Origin: Marisediminicola antarctica
GTDB lineage: Bacteria > Actinomycetota > Actinomycetes > Actinomycetales > Microbacteriaceae
Length of the DNA: 64,000 nucleotides
Assembly: GCF_009930795.1 (NCBI RefSeq)
Contig: NZ_CP017146.1
Coordinates: forward strand, 1,984,001-2,048,000
Direction of reading: 5' to 3'
Shown here: piece by piece, positions 60,708 to 64,000 of the stretch
Numbering within the stretch: position 1 is the first letter of the stretch
How the letters are laid out: each line of letters opens with the position of its first letter
Program-made: the position numbers and the translations under genes
Notes under the pieces: generated by a model
What the model saw: the letters and a program-made list of their open reading frames with translations, nothing else
What the model was told of the DNA's origin: nothing
Databases searched by the model: none

Positions 60708-61266
60708 TCTCCGGATAACCGTTTCGACCATTTTCGTCGTTTCGACGCTCGTGCTTCTTTCTGCATGCAGCACATCAGCGACCGATAGCGCCGCCCCATC
60801 TCCGGAGCCAACTCAGGTCATTGAGGCAGATGAGCCATACGCGAATGCCTCCCTGGATGAACTCGCGGGTGTGGCCGACCTCGTCATTCGAGGCGAGGTG
60901 ATCAAAATCAAGCACGGCATCAAGCTTGGCGAGGATAAAACCGTCGACTACAAGGCATATACCGTCACCCCGACAGGTTCCGGTAAGCAAAGCGCTGTGA
61001 ATGTCATCGTTTCGGAGGCATACAACGGAATTCCCGTAGCCTTCGAAGGAAGGCCAGAACTCGAGGTCGGCGACGAAGCAATCTGGACGCTAACCAAAAT
61101 AGATCCGCAGTTCAACTACAAGGGGTATGTGCTCGTAGGATCAACGTCACTTTTTCCTCTGGACGGAGACCAGATCGTCGGAGACGGTGACGCCCCAGGC
61201 CAGGTCGAAGCCGCGAAACTTGGCGGGAAAGGCACATTGCAGAAGCTGACCGGTAAGACGAGCTGA
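60694..61266 (+). CDS. Lipoprotein coupled to the protease
   Basis: 190 aa. ATG 60694 lies inside the end of the protease gene (14-bp overlap). Lipobox LLSAC after a hydrophobic core (ITVSTIFVVSTLVLLSAC). The mature part (LDELAGVADLVIRGEVIKIKHG..., LEVGDEAIWTLTKID) is a beta-rich domain of unknown function. A cell-surface partner, inhibitor or immunity protein for the protease is plausible from the overlap alone. Confidence 0.72.
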   Translation: MLLTNLRITVSTIFVVSTLVLLSACSTSATDSAAPSPEPTQVIEADEPYANASLDELAGVADLVIRGEVIKIKHGIKLGEDKTVDYKAYTVTPTGSGKQSAVNVIVSEAYNGIPVAFEGRPELEVGDEAIWTLTKIDPQFNYKGYVLVGSTSLFPLDGDQIVGDGDAPGQVEAAKLGGKGTLQKLTGKTS

Positions 61267-61272
61267 GCCTGA

Positions 61273-61443
61273 CTGAAGATCACGCAGGGAGCCGTTTCCC
61301 AAGTCGAGAACCGCGGCGACTTGCTCCTGTCCACACTCAGGAGCTACCTCGTTGCCGCGGGCGCCACCGATCCACGGATCGTCGTCTCAGTCAACGGACA
61401 CGACGTCGTGGTCGACCTCGCAGCAATCGCAGGCAGAACGTGA
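61273..61443 (+). pseudogene. C-terminal relic of a HigA-type antitoxin
   Basis: After a stop at 61270-61272 the frame reads LKITQGAVSQVENRGDLLLS, then LRSYLVAAGA and VVSVNGHDVVVDL before TGA at 61441-61443. This is the recognition helix and C-terminal part of XRE-family antitoxins; the N-terminal half and any HigB toxin are gone. Confidence 0.7.
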
Positions 61444-61492
61444 TCTCGACGTGTGCGGAGGTTGCGGGGGAGTCGAGCTCAGTCACGTCAGC

Positions 61493-61520
61493 GACTTGAT
61501 GCGCACACGTTTATTCAACG
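61493..61520 (+). repeat. Island repeat motif, copy 3
   Basis: GACTTGATGCGC, three bases, then CGTTTATTCAACG, 138 bases before the right att repeat and in the same orientation as copies 1 and 2. Confidence 0.75.
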
Positions 61521-61658
61521 TTTATGCGTCGAGATTGATCTAGGTGAGTCGAGGTGTTTTGGTAGGGTAAGTGCACATTCGACAAGGAATCCCCGGTCAG
61601 GGCGAGGTCAGTCGAGGTGGGTCTAACTGTTGCGGCGGGTTCTTGAAGGCCCCGTCGC

Positions 61659-61696
61659 AATCCGTCGGTCACGGGTTCAAGTCCCGTCCGCCCTAC
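61659..61696 (+). repeat. attR core (38-bp direct repeat)
   Basis: Exact copy of the last part of tRNA-Met. There is no 5' half of the tRNA, so this is a partial tRNA left by integration. Confidence 0.85.
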
Positions 61697-61755
61697 AAAA
61701 AAGCCTTTGATCAGGGATTCCATTTTCGGCAATTGGCGCGCGACTTGAACCTTTA

Positions 61756-61792
61756 GCAAGGGGTCGCAGGTTCAAATCCTGCCAGCCCGACC
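61756..61792 (+). other. tRNA-Pro-like 3' end (attachment scar)
   Basis: GCAAGGGGTCGCAGGTTCAA, then AT, CCTGCC and AGCCCGACC: anticodon-arm remnant, T-arm with paired GCAGG/CCTGC and an acceptor 3' strand matching the CGGGCTG start of actinobacterial tRNA-Pro. No 5' half is present, so it is not a functional tRNA. Confidence 0.65.
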
Positions 61793-62292
61793 GTAAACCG
61801 TTTCCCGACTGCGGTTGCGATGCCTGCGATGACGATGCCCAGAGCGTGGCGGAAGGAATGGGCTGGGCGTACCGTCCTGCAGGGCGGCTATTCTGAGCAA
61901 ATCGATTCCTGGCCGGGCCGCTGGATCGAGTACCGGCTCGATGAGCCAGGTGTCAGGATGCAATCTGGCCGCAGCCGCACGAGAGACCTGCCCAACGAGC
62001 GGGTCAAACTCGCGCGGACAGCGCTGCCGGCTGCTGGCCGGTGGGCGTCTTGGCCCCCAATTGCGCAGGCTGAATATTCCTCCACGTGGCCGATGTGGGT
62101 GAATCGCATCTTGCCGAGGGGGAGCGGTTGAAGGCCGCGCTTCAGGATACCGTGGTCCCCGCCTTTCGGAGTTGGGCTGTTTCCCCAGATGGCACGTCGA
62201 AACCTGAGCGTCCGCGAGTTGTTCGTTGTGTTGATGGCACCCGCGCCGACGGTGAAGCTGATCCGCACCCCATGCGAGGTAGCCGCGTCGTC

Positions 62293-62670
62293 TCAGCGCG
62301 CCTCGTCACCCGTGGCGATTAGGCCGGCGATTTCGGGGACGTCGTCGAGGTGCCCGGAGGCGACATCCACGATGAAGTCGTAGGCCTCGTCGTTGGACCA
62401 GGTCAGCCGTCGTCCGTGCATACCGAGCAACGCGATCAGGCCAGCGAGACTCAGTCGCTTGTTCCCATCGACCAGGCCGTGGTTGCGGGCCAGGGAGTGA
62501 GTCAGCGCCGCGGCCTTCTCGTTGAGAGACTCGTAGGCATCTTTTCCGAAGGCGCTGGCCCGTGGTCGAGCGAGTGCTGACTCGAGCAGTCCCTGGTCAC
62601 GGATCAGCATGTCTGCCCCGAGTGTTCGCTGCCCGATGTAGAGGAGATCGGCGTAGGTGAGATAGATCAC
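62293..62670 (-). CDS. Doc-type Fic-domain toxin
   Basis: 125 aa. The Fic/Doc motif is HGLVDGNKRLSLAGL near residue 64, preceded by KAAALTHSLARN; the size and GLLESALARP N-terminal region match Doc toxins, which phosphorylate EF-Tu. The start overlaps the antitoxin stop by four bases, so the pair is one operon with the antitoxin first. Confidence 0.85.
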   Translation of the reverse strand: MIYLTYADLLYIGQRTLGADMLIRDQGLLESALARPRASAFGKDAYESLNEKAAALTHSLARNHGLVDGNKRLSLAGLIALLGMHGRRLTWSNDEAYDFIVDVASGHLDDVPEIAGLIATGDEAR

Positions 62671-62870
62671 TTTCCGAGGCGGTCAAGCGCTTCCGCGTAG
62701 CGGGGGAGCTCTTCGTCGAGGACGCTGCTCAAGAGATCCCGACGACTGTGGTTTTCGACGTATTCACGCACCGCCTGCTTGACGACCTCCTGCATGGAGC
62801 GGGACTCGTATTCGGCACGTCGACGCAGCGCCTCCGTCTCGGCATCAGTCAATCGAAGGGTCATAGGCAT
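62667..62870 (-). CDS. Ribbon-helix-helix antitoxin
   Basis: 67 aa. MTLRLTDAETEALRRRAEYE is an Arc/CopG-like beta-strand plus first helix, followed by SMQEVVKQAVREYVENH; the tail (LLSSVLDEELPRYAEAL) would bind the toxin. Partner of the downstream Doc-type gene; likely also represses the operon. Confidence 0.8.
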   Translation of the reverse strand: MPMTLRLTDAETEALRRRAEYESRSMQEVVKQAVREYVENHSRRDLLSSVLDEELPRYAEALDRLGK

Positions 62871-63340
62871 GCGTCGATGGTATCACCAGTGACACCACCA
62901 ATCCAGTATTCGCATCCGCGATTGCCTCACAACGCGGGCCCAAACCCGGGACTTGATGCGGGTGCTCAAAGACCCCGTCGCAGCCCGCTTGTCGCGGGTT
63001 CAGGTCCAGTCCGCCCAACATCGAAATACTGTTTCACCGGGGTTTCTTGTCCTTGCCGAAAGGGCGAGACTCGACTATCCAACGATTATCCTACGATAAT
63101 TCGTCGGCAGGGCGCCTTTAGGCCGCTTCGATGGAAAGGTGCACGAGCGGCTTCGACTCACCGGGGGTGGCCTCGGACACCTAGGGGTTATGGACACCCA
63201 ACGCCTTTCCGGGCTCGGCCTCGACCCCGTGTGCACAACAAGCGAGCTCACTGAGTATCTCGCGCACACGTGTAGACGATCTACCACCATCACGCAGCAG
63301 AATGAAAGGTCGAGCCAGCCGCGTTCACTTTCCAGCACTG
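62871..63340. other. Scar region with degenerate att site and island left-end relic
   Basis: No intact gene. It contains GACTTGATGCG at 62950-62960, a degenerate att-like sequence at 62984-63019, and a decayed copy of the island left end to about 63290. Confidence 0.6.
62984..63290 (+). pseudogene. Degenerate att plus decayed copy of the island left end
   Basis: 62984-63019 aligns with the 38-bp att repeat with about eight differences in 36 bases. The next 170 bases align with 40037-40207 (for example GGGTTTCTTGTCC in both). From 63190 the frame starts MDTQRLSGLGLDPV like the excisionase-like gene at 40208 but breaks by frameshift and a stop after about 24 codons. The best reading is a second, older, mostly deleted element of the same family. 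Confidence 0.65.
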
Positions 63341-63721
63341 TCACGGGAGGAGACCGATCCAGAGTCCAAGGCCCGATGCCGAAGCGGAGGCGATGAGCAT
63401 TCCCAGTGCGTTGATGAGGGCAGCCCGGAACCGACGCTCGCGCGCGAACAGCACGGTTTCGAGACTCGCCGTGCTGAATGTCGTGTACCCGCCCATCAGG
63501 CCGCCGCCGAGGACCAGTTGCAGCTCCGGAGGCAGGAGGTTCCCGAGTGCGAATCCGGTGATCAGCCCAAGACCAAACGAACCGGAGACATTGATGAGCA
63601 TTGTGCCGATTGGCCTGACCGATGCGGGGACTCTGGCCCGCACCACACCGTCGATCAGCAGCCGCATGGCCGCGCCGACTCCTCCGGCCAGGGCGATGAC
63701 GATGAACAGCAGCAGGTTCAT
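63341..63721 (-). CDS. crcB: Fluoride channel CrcB/Fluc
   Basis: 126 aa with four hydrophobic segments. GGVGAAMRLLID at the N-terminus, TMLINVSGSFGLGLI (the conserved Asn/Ser-Gly of the pore) and GGLMGGYTTFSTAS (TTFSTxS) are the Fluc hallmarks. Forms a dual-topology fluoride exporter. ATG overlaps the stop of an upstream crcB-like fragment by four bases, as in two-gene crcB operons. Confidence 0.93.
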   Translation of the reverse strand: MNLLLFIVIALAGGVGAAMRLLIDGVVRARVPASVRPIGTMLINVSGSFGLGLITGFALGNLLPPELQLVLGGGLMGGYTTFSTASLETVLFARERRFRAALINALGMLIASASASGLGLWIGLLP

Positions 63722-63853
63722 ATGCTGCCCGAGTCCGAGCTGGATTCAGGGTCGAGCGCGGGCGCCGGACACCACCGGTGCGCTGCTGCCGCCGCAGATA
63801 TTCCGGCCAAGGAGGCGACCCCGCCTAGGGTGACGGTACCGAGCGAGTAGAGG
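63718..63853 (-). pseudogene. C-terminal fragment of a second crcB
   Basis: The minus frame ending at 63718 reads PAILYSLGTVTLGGVASLAG, similar to the last helix of CrcB, then a Ser/Asp-rich tail. Upstream of about 63853 the frame runs into a different gene on the other strand, so the first three helices are missing. Heterodimeric Fluc systems need both subunits; here one looks lost. Confidence 0.5.
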
Positions 63854-64000
63854 ATGGCCGGCGAGGCAGCCCGCACCGCCCCGCCTCGGGAAAATGGTGG
63901 CAACCAGGATATTAAGAATATGTCGAAGGGCACCCGGATTTTCTACCCCGTCTTCGTCGACGGCGCGAACCTGTCGTTGGGAGACCTTCACTTCTCCCAG
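63854..64000 (+). CDS. Formamidase/acetamidase-like protein, fragment at window edge
   Basis: From ATG 63854 the frame stays open to the window end (49 codons). It reads ENGGNQDIKNMSKGTRIFYP, then VFVDGANLSLGDLHFSQ, the central core of the FmdA/AmdA family. An in-frame stop at 63848-63850 removes the N-terminal half (over 150 residues in the family), so this is a 5'-truncated gene joined to the crcB fragment. Confidence 0.65.
   Translation, partial: MAGEAARTAPPRENGGNQDIKNMSKGTRIFYPVFVDGANLSLGDLHFSQ

Larger units (their letters stand above)
39999..61696. mobile_element. Genomic island in tRNA-Met, integrase lost
   Basis: A 38-bp direct repeat, identical at 39999-40036 (3' end of tRNA-Met) and 61659-61696, bounds 21.7 kb. 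Inside are an excisionase-like gene, a relic of a conjugation protein, an IS256 element, toxin-antitoxin relics, the giant two-gene operon and several orphans. No tyrosine or serine recombinase is recognisable on either strand. Gene content and an AT-richer right end (about 57-61.5 kb) contrast with the flanking core. Confidence 0.8.
61444..62292. other. Right island end and tRNA scars
   Basis: No supported gene. Contains island repeat copy 3 (61493), the right att repeat (61659-61696), a T-rich flank partly like that after tRNA-Met (TTTGATCAGGG), a tRNA-Pro 3' scar (61756-61792), and about 500 bases without recognisable content. Confidence 0.6.

Noticed and set aside
61511-61759. Minus-strand frame reading GRTGLEPVTDG
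   Set aside because: This phrase is the well-known false translation of a tRNA 3' end; it overlaps the attR repeat.
61820-62268. Open frames on both strands beyond attR
   Set aside because: No start signals or recognisable domains; region treated as scar.

Overview
This is high-GC actinobacterial chromosome. The run ybeY, corC-like, era, leuA, recO, uppS, glyS, dusB, dgt, dnaG and the style of the proteins best fit the family Microbacteriaceae; this is an inference from gene content, not from a marker search. About two thirds of the window (1-40 kb) is dense vertical chromosome. The rest (40-64 kb) is a tRNA-anchored island followed by scars of older insertions.

Left part, 1-25 kb. The 3' end of ybeY is followed by a CorC-type membrane protein and era. 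leuA has a leader peptide with four consecutive leucine codons and a perfect 11-bp hairpin. Next come a mycothiol-dependent enzyme, two tandem TRIC-type membrane genes on the minus strand, and an NAD operon (nrtR-type regulator, nadA, nadB, nadC, cysteine desulfurase). recO-uppS, a Gfo/Idh oxidoreductase, a PLP enzyme, glyS, a DsbA-like protein with a 44-aa coupled gene, an AbiEi/nuclease-like protein, and dusB-dgt follow. The gaps of this part hold nine copies of an unusual dispersed element: two inverted 15-bp arms separated by 55-56 bases of unrelated sequence (one degenerate copy has 67). Many genes here carry a -10-like hexamer ending 6-7 bases before the start codon, which points to leaderless transcription.

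Middle part, 25-40 kb. dnaG is followed by an oligopeptide ABC importer operon (binding protein, two permeases, a fused two-domain ATPase, a third ATPase). A 2-hydroxyacid dehydrogenase and a lactonase-fold protein are coupled to it. Then come tRNA-Asn with a terminator, a histidine-kinase-like protein, divergent def and a DMT-type transporter, a glycosyltransferase and tRNA-Met(CAU).

Right part, 40-64 kb. The last 38 bp of tRNA-Met (39999-40036) recur exactly at 61659-61696, which bounds a 21.7-kb island with no recognisable integrase. It carries an excisionase-like HTH gene, small membrane and zinc-ribbon genes, and a chimeric AAA-tail/antitoxin ORF. It also holds a relic of an actinobacterial conjugation protein and a CPBP protease with a K/E/N-rich tail. 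Its main cargo is an operon of two giant proteins (957 and 1938 aa), which abuts a truncated ABC ATPase of a four-gene exporter-like operon with a secreted peptide. An IS256-family element, a secreted metzincin plus lipoprotein pair and an antitoxin relic complete it. Beyond the island lie a tRNA-Pro 3' scar, a Doc-type toxin-antitoxin pair, a degenerate third att site with a decayed copy of the island left end, crcB with a truncated paralogue, and the edge of a formamidase-like gene.
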